From the NCBI RefSeq assembly GCF_003569765.1, contig NZ_QXMG01000015.1, forward strand, positions 40,087-104,086: a stretch of 64,000 nt of DNA, given 5' to 3'. The notes under the pieces were generated by a model, which saw only the letters and a program-made list of their open reading frames with translations, had not been told where the DNA came from and searched no databases. The DNA is from Caldimonas tepidiphila (GTDB lineage Bacteria > Pseudomonadota > Gammaproteobacteria > Burkholderiales > Burkholderiaceae_C). Position numbers and translations under genes: made by a program. Positions within the stretch are counted from its first letter, which is position 1; each line of letters begins with the position of its first letter. Of the stretch, positions 28,839 to 37,666 are shown one piece after another.

Positions 28839-30764
28839 TCACGAGGCGGGCGTCAGTGTCTCCCGGGCTTGCGGCAGGCCCGGCGCCACCGCCGGCAGCG
28901 TCAGCACGACCTCGGTGCCCTCGCCCGGCTGCGAGCGGATCTGCACCTGCGCGCCGATGCGGCTGGCGCGCTCGCGCATGATCGACTGGCCCACGTGCGT
29001 GCTGTCCGGCGCATCGCCGGCGGCATCGAAGCCGCGGCCGTCGTCGCGCACCGTGAAGCGCCATTGCGGCGACTGCTGCACGTCGAGCCAGACCTGCGAG
29101 GCCCGCGCGTGCTTGCGCACGTTCGACAGCGCCTCCTGGATCATGTGCAGCACCTGGATCTGCACGTCCGCATCGAGCGGCATGCCCATGCCCTCCTGCA
29201 TCGAGAGGGCGGCCTTGATGCCCGCCTGGTGCTCGAACTTCTGCAGCGTCGTGCGCAGCGCGACGCTGATGTCGTCGGCGTTGGCGCGGGTGCGGAAGTG
29301 CAGCAGCAGCGCGCGCACGTCGCCGTAGCTCTCGCGCACGCCCTCCTCGATCTCGGCGGTGACGCGTTCGATGGCGGGCGCGTCGGCGCGGGCGACCGCG
29401 CCGCGCAGCAGCGGCACCTGCATCTTCAGGAAGGCGAGCGACTGCGCGATCGAGTCGTGCAGCTCGCGCGCGATGAAGGCGCGCTCCTCCGCCACCGCGG
29501 CCTCGCGCGCCATCGCCGCGCCGCGCAGGCCCTCCATCGCGGCGGCCAGGTGCTGGCCCAGCGTCTCGTAGAAGGAGCGCAGGTCCTCGTCGGGCCGGAT
29601 ATCGGTCCGGTAGAACAGGTCGATCTCGCCGACGGTGCGCAGCTGCGAGCGCAGCGGCACCGTCACGAGCGTCGCGTAGCCGGCCTGCTCGCAGTGCGGC
29701 AGCGCCGGCGGCGCGCTCGCGCTGCGGATCGGGATCACGCGCACCGGCGCGTCGGGCTCGGGCGCGCCGCAGTGGCAGCGCGCGGCGTGCAGGCAGTGCT
29801 CGGCCTCGACCATCGAGGCCGGCAGCCCGTCGCTGGCGAGCATCAGGTAGCGTTCCTGCCCGGCGTCGGACCAGCGCAGCGCCAGGGCGTCGGCCTGCGC
29901 GATGCGGCGCATGCGCGCGGCGAAGCCCTGCGTCAGCGGCTCGACGCCGGTGGCCTCGGACACGAAGCTGCTGATCTCGTAGAGCGCGGCGAGGCGCTCG
30001 CGCTTGGTCTCCAGGCGCTGCGTCTTCTCGCGCACCTTGTCCTCGAGCTTCTCGTAGGCGCGTCCCAGATGCTCGGCCATGCGGTTGAAGCCCTGCGCGA
30101 GCTCGCCGAACTCGTCGCGCGTCGCGATCTCGACGCGCGCGCCGAAGTCGTTCTGCGCGATGCGCTGCAGCCCCCGGTGCAGGCGCCGCACCGGGTCCAG
30201 CACGAACAGGTGGCTGGCGTACAGCAGCGCGATGGCGCTCGCCAGCGCCATCGCCATCATCGCGAGCTGCACCGTGTGCAGCACGGTGGTCCAGTCCGAC
30301 AGGCGCGCCTCGATCGAGCCGACGAAGGTGTCCACCAGTCGCACCAGGGCGTCGGCCTGCTGCGCAGCAGCCGCGCCCTCGGGCGGCTCCGGGCCGAGCC
30401 AGCCGGCGCTCAGCTCGCGCCAGCGCTGCTCGATCGCGTCGAACTGCGCCCGCACCTCCCGGTCCCAGGGCACGAACAGCGGGCGCGAGGGGTCGCCGCT
30501 CTCGAGCAGCGCCAGTCCGGCCTCGAAGGCCTGCACCTGCTGCTCGAGCTGCGCGCGCGTCGCCTGCGGCAGCGTCAGCGCGAGCCGGTAGCTCTGCATG
30601 CGCAGGCGGCCCGCCTCGTTGACGGCGGCCGCGCCACCCTCCAGGTGCCAGCTGATGCGCAGCGTCAGGCCGATCGACAGCAGCGCCAGCACCAGGAACG
30701 CCGCGCCGACGACGGCGAGCTTGGCGGCGAGGCTCCAGGGACGCCGCAGGGAGGTGGAGAACAT
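28839..30764 (-). CDS. narX: Nitrate/nitrite sensor histidine kinase NarX
   Basis: 641 aa membrane kinase. TM1 near 14-33 (KLAVVGAAFLVLALLSIGLT), periplasmic sensor domain with a P-box-like stretch AAVNEAGRLRMQSYRLALTL (the NarX nitrate-binding motif), TM2 near 160-185, HAMP linker, central GAF-like Cys-containing module (CLHAARCHCG), dimerisation/phosphoacceptor His in ARELHDSIAQSLAFLK (HisKA_3 type) and ATPase motif DDGRGFD. ATG at 30764; TAGAGT ends 6 nt before it, so the message may be leaderless, although GGAG is also within 12 nt. 41 nt separate it from narL. Confidence 0.93.
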   Translation of the reverse strand: MFSTSLRRPWSLAAKLAVVGAAFLVLALLSIGLTLRISWHLEGGAAAVNEAGRLRMQSYRLALTLPQATRAQLEQQVQAFEAGLALLESGDPSRPLFVPWDREVRAQFDAIEQRWRELSAGWLGPEPPEGAAAAQQADALVRLVDTFVGSIEARLSDWTTVLHTVQLAMMAMALASAIALLYASHLFVLDPVRRLHRGLQRIAQNDFGARVEIATRDEFGELAQGFNRMAEHLGRAYEKLEDKVREKTQRLETKRERLAALYEISSFVSEATGVEPLTQGFAARMRRIAQADALALRWSDAGQERYLMLASDGLPASMVEAEHCLHAARCHCGAPEPDAPVRVIPIRSASAPPALPHCEQAGYATLVTVPLRSQLRTVGEIDLFYRTDIRPDEDLRSFYETLGQHLAAAMEGLRGAAMAREAAVAEERAFIARELHDSIAQSLAFLKMQVPLLRGAVARADAPAIERVTAEIEEGVRESYGDVRALLLHFRTRANADDISVALRTTLQKFEHQAGIKAALSMQEGMGMPLDADVQIQVLHMIQEALSNVRKHARASQVWLDVQQSPQWRFTVRDDGRGFDAAGDAPDSTHVGQSIMRERASRIGAQVQIRSQPGEGTEVVLTLPAVAPGLPQARETLTPAS

Positions 30765-31083
30765 GGCCGCACTCTACTCCAGGCCCGTCCTCGCCCGCCC
30801 CGCTGCGGGCTTCCCGGCCGCCCTTGCCGCATGGGCGCGCGGCGCGAACAATGCCACGCGTGTTTTCCCGTACGGGCCATGCCCCCCGGGACGCGATGCG
30901 ATAATCGCGCCCTCATTCCGATCGAGGTCATCTTGGACAGCTGTCACCCTCGGTGACCGTCCGCTCCAGCGTACGTGGCGATGCAGCCGCTCCGGGGCGA
31001 GACGGTTTCCCCCTCCCCGTTCCCCCCGACCTACCCGCGCAGCAGGCGAATCGGCCGCCGCTGCCGCTTCGGCTGGAGATTCC
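30765..31083. other. Divergent intergenic region narX / corA (319 bp)
   Basis: Contains the narX start signals at its left end and a ~180-nt corA leader at its right. A GATAAT (30900-30905, plus strand) is a candidate -10 for corA. Downstream is a palindrome GACAGCTGTC (30935-30944) flanked by GGTCA and TGACC, so the leader could fold. No known magnesium riboswitch motif was recognised and no coding frame is supported. Confidence 0.45.
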
Positions 31084-32046
31084 ATGCTCAATGTGTTCAC
31101 GCTGGCCAACGGCCGGCTGTTTCAGGAAGAGATCGAGAACTTCGAGGAGCTCGCCGGCGTGCAGCCGGTGTGGGTGGACCTCGAGGAGCCGACGCCCGAG
31201 GAGAAGAGCTGGCTGATCGGGCGCTTCGGTGTGAGCATCCCGCAGAACGCGGTCGACGAGGACCTCGAGGAATCGGCGCGCTTCTACGAGGGCGACAACG
31301 GCGAGCTGCACATCCGCTCGGACTTCCTGATCGAGGACGGCGACACCTCGCGCAACGTGCGCGTGGCCTTCATCCTGCACGACAACGTGCTGTTCTCGGT
31401 GCACGACGAGGACCTGCCGGTGTTCCGGCTGCTGCGCCTGCGCGGGCGGCGCATGCCGGGGCTGATCGAGGGGGCCAAGGACGTGCTGCTCAAGCTCTAC
31501 GACATGGACGCCGAGTACTCGGCCGACTCGCTCGAGGGCATCTACGACGCGCTCGAGCAGGTCAGCGCCTCGGTGCTGAAGGCCGATGTGAGCGACACCG
31601 ACGCCGGCGAGGCGCTGGCCGCGATCGCGCGCTCGGAGGACCTGAACGGGCGCATCCGCCGCAACGTGATGGACACGCGCCGCGCGGTGAGCTTCCTGAT
31701 GCGCACCCGCATGCTCAACGCCGAGCAGTTCGAGGACGCGCGCCAGATCATGCGCGACCTCGACTCGCTCGATTCGCACACGGCGTTTCTCTTCGACAAG
31801 ATCAACTTCCTGATGGACGCCACCGTCGGCTTCATCAACATCAACCAGAACAAGATCATCCGCATCTTCTCGGTGGCCAGCGTCGCGCTGCTGCCGCCGA
31901 CGCTGATCGCCAGCATCTACGGCATGAACTTCGAGCACATGCCGGAGCTGAGGTGGCAGTACGGCTACCCGTTCTCGATCGCGCTGATGCTCGCCACCGT
32001 GATCGCGCCGTTCTGGTACTTCCGGCGCAAGGGCTGGCTGAAGTGA
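31084..32046 (+). CDS. corA: Magnesium/cobalt transporter CorA family
   Basis: Pentameric divalent-cation channel of the inner membrane. 320 aa. Large N-terminal cytoplasmic domain (1-255) rich in acidic residues, then two C-terminal helices separated by the selectivity motif YGMNFEHMPEL (GMN) and ending FWYFRRKGWLK, the standard CorA C-terminus. ATG at 31084 (TGGAG 6-10 nt upstream). Transported ion is probably Mg2+ but may include Co2+ or Ni2+. Monocistronic. Confidence 0.95.
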   Translation: MLNVFTLANGRLFQEEIENFEELAGVQPVWVDLEEPTPEEKSWLIGRFGVSIPQNAVDEDLEESARFYEGDNGELHIRSDFLIEDGDTSRNVRVAFILHDNVLFSVHDEDLPVFRLLRLRGRRMPGLIEGAKDVLLKLYDMDAEYSADSLEGIYDALEQVSASVLKADVSDTDAGEALAAIARSEDLNGRIRRNVMDTRRAVSFLMRTRMLNAEQFEDARQIMRDLDSLDSHTAFLFDKINFLMDATVGFININQNKIIRIFSVASVALLPPTLIASIYGMNFEHMPELRWQYGYPFSIALMLATVIAPFWYFRRKGWLK

Positions 32047-32173
32047 GGCGCCGCCGCGCCTGTCCTCCCGGGTAGGTAAGCGCTACCATCCGCGCGGCCG
32101 CCGGTGCGGCAGCTTCTTCCAGCCTCGGCACGCGGCCTTCGAGTCCGGCTTGCGCGCTTGCACGACGACGAAA

Positions 32174-32303
32174 GCCCTGGCCGCTGCATGCGGCCGGGGC
32201 GGGAAGAAAGTTGTTGCGGAGCGCCCCAGGACGAAGGAGGGAGGGAGGGAGGAGGAGGAGAAACGTCCTGGGATTTCAGTCTCTTCGACAGGCTCCGCAA
32301 CAA
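32174..32303. ncRNA. Candidate structured RNA: two adjacent strong hairpins, one with a purine-only loop
   Basis: Hairpin 1: GCCCTGGCCGC / GCGGCCGGGGC (32174-32184, 32190-32200) with loop TGCAT, 11 bp with one G.T. Hairpin 2: outer stem TTGTTGCGGAGC / GCTCCGCAACAA (32211-32222, 32292-32303; 12 perfect bp) and inner stem CCCAGGACG / CGTCCTGGG (32225-32233, 32264-32272; 9 perfect bp), with a 19-nt one-sided bulge and a 30-nt loop (32234-32263) made only of A and G with repeated GGAG. The strand of transcription is unknown: plus would show many GGA motifs, minus a CUCCUCC tract. It could instead be a genomic palindromic repeat. Confidence 0.45.
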
Positions 32304-32690
32304 TAAAACGGTTCAGGGGGCGGTCTCCGGTCCGGCTGCCGCAGCGGCTTCCCCCTTCGCACGGCACCTGCCGGCTGCCCGAGGGCGGTTTCGCTGTCTT
32401 CGGCCGCACCGTATTCCGCGGTCTCGAACCTGTGGGGCAAACGCGATGCCTGCCCCGGGCGCCAGTCCCTCCCTCCAGACAGGGGGCCGGTCCTTCCCGG
32501 CAAGGGCAGTAAAGCCTTCCATCCTCCACCCAGGGCTACAAAGGCAGGGCCGGCACCGGCACGGCGCGCCTGCCCGCGACGGCAGGAGGGCGCCCGGGCC
32601 GCGGGCTGCGCCTGCCGGCGTCCTCGCTTGCACGCGCAGGCGCGGCACAGGCATTGCACCCTTCGGCGGAGGACGGCTTCCCCGAAAAAA

Positions 32691-32696
32691 TAGAAT
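32691..32696 (+). promoter_or_regulatory. Candidate -10 element for the di-iron protein gene
   Basis: AAAAAATAGAATG, an AT-rich stretch in GC-rich surroundings, 58 nt before the ATG at 32755. No good -35 is present at normal spacing. Confidence 0.35.
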
Positions 32697-32754
32697 GACG
32701 GGTTGGCCGTGCAAGCGGTATGTGGTGTGTGTGGTGTGTGAAGGAAAAAGACAG

Positions 32755-33624
32755 ATGCTCTATTTCGAGCTTTTCAAGCAACTCGAGGCCGTCCGCTGGA
32801 ACATGGACACGGACATCCCCTGGGACCGCTTCGACGCGAGCCGGCTCAGCGAGGAGCAGGCCCAGACGATCAAGATGAACGCGATCACCGAGTGGGCGGC
32901 GCTGCCGGCCACCGAGATGTTCCTGCGCGACAACCGCGAGGACAGCGACTTCTCGGCCTTCATGAGCGTCTGGTTCTTCGAGGAGCAGAAGCACTCGCTG
33001 GTGCTGATGGAGTACCTGCGCCGCTTCCGCCCCGACCTGGTGCCTACCGAGCAGGAGCTGCACGAGGTGCGCTTCGAGTTCGACCCGGCCCCGGCGCTCG
33101 AGACGCTGATGCTGCACTTCTGCGGCGAGATCCGCCTCAACCACTGGTACCGCCGCGCTGCCGAATGGCACACCGAGCCGGTCATCAAGGCGATCTACGA
33201 GACGCTCGCGAAGGACGAGGCGCGCCACGGCGGCGCCTACCTGCGCTACATGAAGCGTGCGCTGGCCAAGCACGGCGACGAGGCGCGCGCCGCCTTCGCC
33301 AAGGTCGGCGTGCTGATGGCCTCGGCGCGCCGCACCGCGCAGGCGCTGCACCCGACCAACCTGCACGTCAACGAGAAGCTCTTTCCCCGCGACACCGTGC
33401 AGAGCCGCCTGCCCGACCCCGAGTGGCTGGAGCACTGGCTCGACAAGCAGATCCAGTTCGATGCCTCCTGGGAAGGCAAGGTGGTCGAGCGCATCCTGCA
33501 CAACCTCAGCCTGCTGATGGAGCGCAGCTTCAAGAGCGTGCAGGAGCTCAACCGCTTCCGCAAGGAAGTGACGCAGCAGCTCGCGGCCTCGGGCTCCGCG
33601 CAGGCGGGCGCCCAGCCGGCCTGA
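32755..33624 (+). CDS. Ferritin-like di-iron protein, acyl-ACP desaturase-like
   Basis: 289 aa, all-helical. Two di-iron motifs: EEQKHS (E-x2-H type, near residue 79-84) and KDEARHGGAYLRYMK (E-x2-H type, near 150), as in soluble acyl-ACP desaturases and related ferritin-like proteins. I infer a four-helix bundle that binds two irons and may oxidise or desaturate an acyl substrate; no substrate is evident. ATG at 32755 with AAGGA 9 nt upstream; a longer frame upstream has no conserved content. Monocistronic; followed after 49 nt by a VOC-family gene with its own apparent start signals. Confidence 0.75.
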   Translation: MLYFELFKQLEAVRWNMDTDIPWDRFDASRLSEEQAQTIKMNAITEWAALPATEMFLRDNREDSDFSAFMSVWFFEEQKHSLVLMEYLRRFRPDLVPTEQELHEVRFEFDPAPALETLMLHFCGEIRLNHWYRRAAEWHTEPVIKAIYETLAKDEARHGGAYLRYMKRALAKHGDEARAAFAKVGVLMASARRTAQALHPTNLHVNEKLFPRDTVQSRLPDPEWLEHWLDKQIQFDASWEGKVVERILHNLSLLMERSFKSVQELNRFRKEVTQQLAASGSAQAGAQPA

Positions 33625-33673
33625 GCGTTTCCCCGGCCGGCGCGCGCCGCCTGCTGCGGCTAAGCTGCCGGCC

Positions 33674-34078
33674 ATGAAACCGAAGCTCAGCCTCGTGACC
33701 CTCGGCGTGCGCGACCTGCCGCGCGCGCTCGCCTTCTACCGCGACGGCCTCGGCTGGCAGCCGGCGGAGGGCAGCAACGAGCACATCGCCTTCTTCGGCG
33801 TCGGCGAGCGCGCGCTGCTGGCGCTGTTCGGCCGCGAGGCGCTCGCGGAGGACGCCGGCGTGCCCGCGCACGGCGAGGGCTTCCGAGGCTTCACGCTCGC
33901 GCACAACGTCGCCTCGCCCGCCGCGGTGGACGAGACGCTCGCGGGCGCCGTGCGTGCCGGCGCGACGCTGGTGAAGCCGGGACAGCCCACTTCCTGGGGC
34001 GGCTACAGCGGCTACTTCGCCGATCCCGACGGCGTGCTGTGGGAGGTCGCCCACAACCCCTTCATGGACCTGAGCTGA
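33674..34078 (+). CDS. VOC (glyoxalase/bleomycin-resistance) family protein
   Basis: 134 aa vicinal-oxygen-chelate fold. Two beta-alpha-beta-beta-beta modules: LVTLGVRDLPRALAFYRDGLGW at the start (quoted in part) and GYSGYFADPDGVLWEVAHNP at the end. A metal Glu is likely in WEVAHNP. The family includes lyases, dioxygenases and antibiotic-binding proteins, so no reaction can be assigned. TAAGCT ends 7 nt before the ATG and no Shine-Dalgarno is visible, so it may be leaderless. Convergent with the rhombosortase gene, 6 bp apart. Confidence 0.8.
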   Translation: MKPKLSLVTLGVRDLPRALAFYRDGLGWQPAEGSNEHIAFFGVGERALLALFGREALAEDAGVPAHGEGFRGFTLAHNVASPAAVDETLAGAVRAGATLVKPGQPTSWGGYSGYFADPDGVLWEVAHNPFMDLS

Positions 34079-34084
34079 AGGCCC

Positions 34085-34744
34085 TCAGCGGCCGCGTGCG
34101 GCTGCCGCGGGCTGCGAGGCCAGCAGCGCCGCCGCCGCCAGCGTGCCGCACAGCGCCCCGCTCGCGTGTGCGACCACCGCGAGCGGGAAATCCCAGCCGG
34201 CCTGCGTGCGCAGCGGCTCCACCCAGGCCTGCTCCCGCAGGAGCTTGGCCAGCAGCGCGAGGCCGAGCACGGCGCCGAGCAGGCGCTGCGCGCCGCGGCC
34301 CTGCGTCACCGTGAACACCGCGGCCACCGCCGCCCCCGCATGCAGCACGCCGGACAAGCCGGCATAGACGGCCGGCTCGGCAGCGAGCCACAGCGCGGCC
34401 TGCGTCAGCGGCCAGGCGAGTGCCCAGGCGAGCGCGGCGCGCGCCGGCAGCGCAGCGGCGGCGCCGAGCGCGCCGAGCAGCAGCGTGCCGGCCGCGTTGA
34501 AGGCGAGGTGGCGGGCGTCGAAATGCACGAAGGCCGCGCCCCAGAGCCGCCAGGCGTCGAGCGGCGCGTCGCGCCGCCAGGCCAGCGCCTGCGGCAGGCC
34601 CGCGTCGTGGCGCCAGCCGAAGGCCGCTACGGCGAGCGCGCCGAGCAGCAGCAGCGCGGCCAGCGCGGTCCAGGCCCGGCCCGGCCGCCGCAGCGACGCG
34701 GCGAGCCGCCGCTGCGGTCGCGCCAGGCCGCGGGGCCGGGTCAA
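34085..34744 (-). CDS. Rhombosortase-type rhomboid protease
   Basis: 219 aa intramembrane serine protease of the rhomboid superfamily, six or so hydrophobic segments. Catalytic Ser in YAGLSGVLHAGAA and catalytic His in VVAHASGALCGTL; His-Leu-AFNAAGTLLLG in TM2 is also typical. Short rhombosortases of this kind process GlyGly-CTERM proteins; no such substrate is in the window. There is no ATG in the N-terminal part; a TTG at 34744 overlaps the glnE stop as TTGA, so I propose coupled initiation there. Confidence 0.75.
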   Translation of the reverse strand: MTRPRGLARPQRRLAASLRRPGRAWTALAALLLLGALAVAAFGWRHDAGLPQALAWRRDAPLDAWRLWGAAFVHFDARHLAFNAAGTLLLGALGAAAALPARAALAWALAWPLTQAALWLAAEPAVYAGLSGVLHAGAAVAAVFTVTQGRGAQRLLGAVLGLALLAKLLREQAWVEPLRTQAGWDFPLAVVAHASGALCGTLAAAALLASQPAAAARGR

Positions 34745-37530
34745 GCCGGCCCGAACACCGCGCGCCACAGCGCCAGGCCGGCGTCGCGCCAGCCGGCGAG
34801 CGCGGGTGGCGCCTGCTCCCAGCGCACCTGCGTCGGCTGCTCGTCGAGGCGCGCGCGGTGCTGCGCGCGGCGCAGCTCGCGGTAGGCGTCGGCGGCGGCG
34901 CTGCCGATGCCGGCCGGCAACAGCCCGGCGGCCTCGGCGCGCTGCAGTAGCGCGATGTTGCCCTTGTTGTCCTGCAGCCCCGGGTGCTCGGCGCCGTGCG
35001 CGAGCACGAGGTACTGAACCGCGAACTCGATGTCCATCATCGCGCCCGGGCTGTGCTTGACGTCGAAGCGGTCGGGCTTGACCGGGTGCGCCTGGCGCAC
35101 CTTGTCGCGCATCGCGCGGATCTCCTGGCGCAGCGCGTCGCGGTCGCGCTCGGCGCCGATCACCGCGCGGCGCACCTCCTCGAACTTGGCCTCGATGGCC
35201 GGGTCGCCCGCGCACCAGCGCGCCCGCGTGATCGCCTGGTGCTCCCAGGTCCACGCGGTGTTGCTGCCGCGGCCCTTCTGGTAGTTGCCGAAGGCCTGCA
35301 CCGAGGTCACGAGCAGGCCCGAGTTGCCGTTGGGCCGCAGCGCGGTGTCGATGTCGAACAGCTCGCCCGCGGCGGTGCGCAGCGTCAGCCAGGTGATGAC
35401 CTTGCGCACGAAGGCGGCGTAGACCTCGGGCGCGCGCTCGTCCTCGTCGTCGTAGAGGAAGACCACGTCGAGGTCGCTGCCGTAGCCGAGCTCCTTGCCG
35501 CCGAGCTTGCCGTAGGCGATCACGGCGAAGGCGGGCGCCTCGCGGTGGCGGTTCTTCAGGTGCAGCCAGCCCCAGCGCAGCGCGCACTCGAGCGTCGCGT
35601 CGGCGAGCGAGGACAGGTCGTCGGCGACCTGCTCGACGGTGATGTGGCCCTCGACGTCGCGCACCAGCGTGCGGAACACCTCGGCATGGTGGGCGCGGCG
35701 CAGCGTGTCGAGCAGCGACTCCTCGTCGGCCTGGCCCGAGCGGTCCCAGGCCTGGTGGCGCTGCTCGAGCTCCTGCACGTAGGCGGCGGCGTCGAAGCGG
35801 GTGTAGATCAACCGCGGGTCGGCGAGCTCGTCGATCACGCCCGGGTGCTGCATCAGGTAGCGCACCGGCCAGCGCGCGAGGCCCAGCAGCCCGAGCAGGC
35901 GCTTGTGCACCTCGGGGCGCTCGACCAGCAGCGCGATGTAGCTCTCGCGGCGCAAGAGCGGCTCGAGCCAGTCGACGAAGCGCAGCGCCGCGTCCATGCT
36001 GCAGCCGCCGCTCGTCACCGCGTGCGCGGCGCGCATCACGAGCTTGGCGAGGCGCATCTTGGTCTCGTCGCGCAGCGCGCGGATGCGCGGCTGCCCGGTC
36101 AGCGGCCGCAGCCGGGCCGCCAGCGGCGCGGGCAGTTGCTCCAGGAAGGCCTCGGTGTCGAGCGCCGCGGGCGGCTGGCCGCAGTTGCGGCAGCCGTTGC
36201 CGTTGCCGCTGCGCTGCGGCGCCTGGCCGTCGTGCAGCAGCGCGTCGAACTCGAGCGCGACGAACTCGCGCGTCTCGCCGAGCCGGTCGAGCAGCTCGCA
36301 GGCGTCGGCGTTGCAGCTCAGCCCCATCGAGCGCGCGATCCAGCCCAGGTCGCCGTCCTGCGTCGGCAGCAGGTGCGTCTGCTGGTCGTCGAGGTACTGG
36401 ATGCGGTGCTCGAGGCGGCGCAGGAAGACGTAGGCCGCCTCGAGCTTCGCGGCGGTCTCGGGCTTCATGACGCCGACGGCGGTCAGGCGCTGCAGCGCCT
36501 GCAGCGTCGAGCGGGTGCGGATCTCGGGGAACTGGCCGCCGCGCACCACCTGCAGCAGCTGCACGATGAACTCGATCTCGCGGATGCCGCCGCGCGAGAG
36601 CTTGACGTCGTTGGCACGCTCGGGGCGGCCCGCGGCGCGCTTCTGCGCATGGTCGCGGATCTGCCGGTGCAGCGCGCGCAGGCCCTCGAACACGCCGTAG
36701 TCCAGGTAGCGGCGGAACACGAAGGGCACCACCACGTCGCGCAACTGCAGCGCGCGGCCGGATTCGACCGCGGCGGCCGGCGCGACGATGCGGCTCTTGA
36801 GCCACGCGAAGCGCTCCCACTCGCGGCCCTGCACGAGGAAGTACTCCTCCAGCATCGACAGGCTCACCACGGGCGGCCCGGAGTTGCCGTTCGGGCGCAG
36901 CGCCAGGTCGACGCGGAACACGAAGCCGTCCTCGGTCGTGTCGCCGATCAGCGCGTACAGGCGCTTGGCCACCAGCGCGAAGTACTCGTGCGCGCTAATG
37001 CATCCGGTGCCGTCGGCGCGGCCGATGGTCTGGCCGTCCTCCTCGTAGACGTAGATCAGGTCGATGTCGGAGGAGACGTTGAGCTCGCGGCCGCCGAGCT
37101 TGCCCATGCCGACGACCCAGAACTCGATACGCTGCCCCTGCGCGTTGAGCGGCGCGCCGTGCAGCGCGTCGAGCTCGTCCTGGGCGTCGGCCAGCGCCCG
37201 CTCGAGCGTCAGCTCGGCGAGCTCGGTCATGCACATCGCGACCTCGGCCATCGGCGCGTCCTGCTCCACGTCGAGCACCGCGAGCCGCTCGAGCGCGAGC
37301 TGGCGCGCCACGCGCAGCGCCGACGCGAGCGGGCTGCCGCGCTGCAGCAGCGTGTCGATCAGCGCCGCGACCGCCTCGCGCCGCGGCAGGCCGGGGGCGA
37401 GCAGCGGCAGCTCGGCTTCGTAGCGACGGCGGATGCGCTGCACGAAGCGCGAATGCGCCGCGTCAGCTGCCGCGACGTCGTTGCGTACATCCTGTTTCAT
37501 TGCGCCCGCCGACGGTTCGGTGAAACCCAT
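34741..37530 (-). CDS. glnE: Bifunctional glutamine synthetase adenylyltransferase/deadenylase
   Basis: Adds or removes AMP on glutamine synthetase according to PII signalling. 929 aa. Two nucleotidyltransferase domains: N-terminal adenylyl-removing centre GMGKLGGRELNVSSDIDLI (near residue 165) and C-terminal adenylating centre IAYGKLGGKELGYGSDLDVVF (near 665; quoted in part), separated by a PII-binding linker. Start: ATG 37530 has AGGGA 6 nt upstream, better than ATG 37500 (MKQDVRN). TAGCAT about 17 nt upstream of it could be the -10. The gene ends overlapping the rhombosortase start. Confidence 0.95.
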   Translation of the reverse strand: MGFTEPSAGAMKQDVRNDVAAADAAHSRFVQRIRRRYEAELPLLAPGLPRREAVAALIDTLLQRGSPLASALRVARQLALERLAVLDVEQDAPMAEVAMCMTELAELTLERALADAQDELDALHGAPLNAQGQRIEFWVVGMGKLGGRELNVSSDIDLIYVYEEDGQTIGRADGTGCISAHEYFALVAKRLYALIGDTTEDGFVFRVDLALRPNGNSGPPVVSLSMLEEYFLVQGREWERFAWLKSRIVAPAAAVESGRALQLRDVVVPFVFRRYLDYGVFEGLRALHRQIRDHAQKRAAGRPERANDVKLSRGGIREIEFIVQLLQVVRGGQFPEIRTRSTLQALQRLTAVGVMKPETAAKLEAAYVFLRRLEHRIQYLDDQQTHLLPTQDGDLGWIARSMGLSCNADACELLDRLGETREFVALEFDALLHDGQAPQRSGNGNGCRNCGQPPAALDTEAFLEQLPAPLAARLRPLTGQPRIRALRDETKMRLAKLVMRAAHAVTSGGCSMDAALRFVDWLEPLLRRESYIALLVERPEVHKRLLGLLGLARWPVRYLMQHPGVIDELADPRLIYTRFDAAAYVQELEQRHQAWDRSGQADEESLLDTLRRAHHAEVFRTLVRDVEGHITVEQVADDLSSLADATLECALRWGWLHLKNRHREAPAFAVIAYGKLGGKELGYGSDLDVVFLYDDEDERAPEVYAAFVRKVITWLTLRTAAGELFDIDTALRPNGNSGLLVTSVQAFGNYQKGRGSNTAWTWEHQAITRARWCAGDPAIEAKFEEVRRAVIGAERDRDALRQEIRAMRDKVRQAHPVKPDRFDVKHSPGAMMDIEFAVQYLVLAHGAEHPGLQDNKGNIALLQRAEAAGLLPAGIGSAAADAYRELRRAQHRARLDEQPTQVRWEQAPPALAGWRDAGLALWRAVFGPA

Positions 37531-37666
37531 GTCCGGTCCCTGGCTCTATGCTAGCGTGCGGGCTCGCCGCGCCGGGGTACGGTGCGTGCGGGACCCCGTC
37601 CCCGAATCCGCCCGGGCTCCTGGCAGCAGGTCGCTGCCCGGCGACGTTTGCCGTTTCACTGTCTTC

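Larger units (their letters stand above)
32047..32754. other. 708-bp intergenic region with strong secondary structure
   Basis: No supported gene despite open frames. It contains a GGTAG/CTACC hairpin near 32069-32085, an 11-bp hairpin at 32174-32200, the long two-part stem at 32211-32303 with an all-purine loop, and a TAGAAT hexamer at 32691-32696 that is a candidate -10 for the downstream di-iron gene. The remainder (32310-32680) is GC-rich with short inverted repeats. See the separate entries and findings. Confidence 0.6.

Noticed and set aside
32234..32263. Short tandem GGAG array as a CRISPR or coding repeat
   Set aside because: No spacers and no conserved frame; it is a purine loop of a hairpin.
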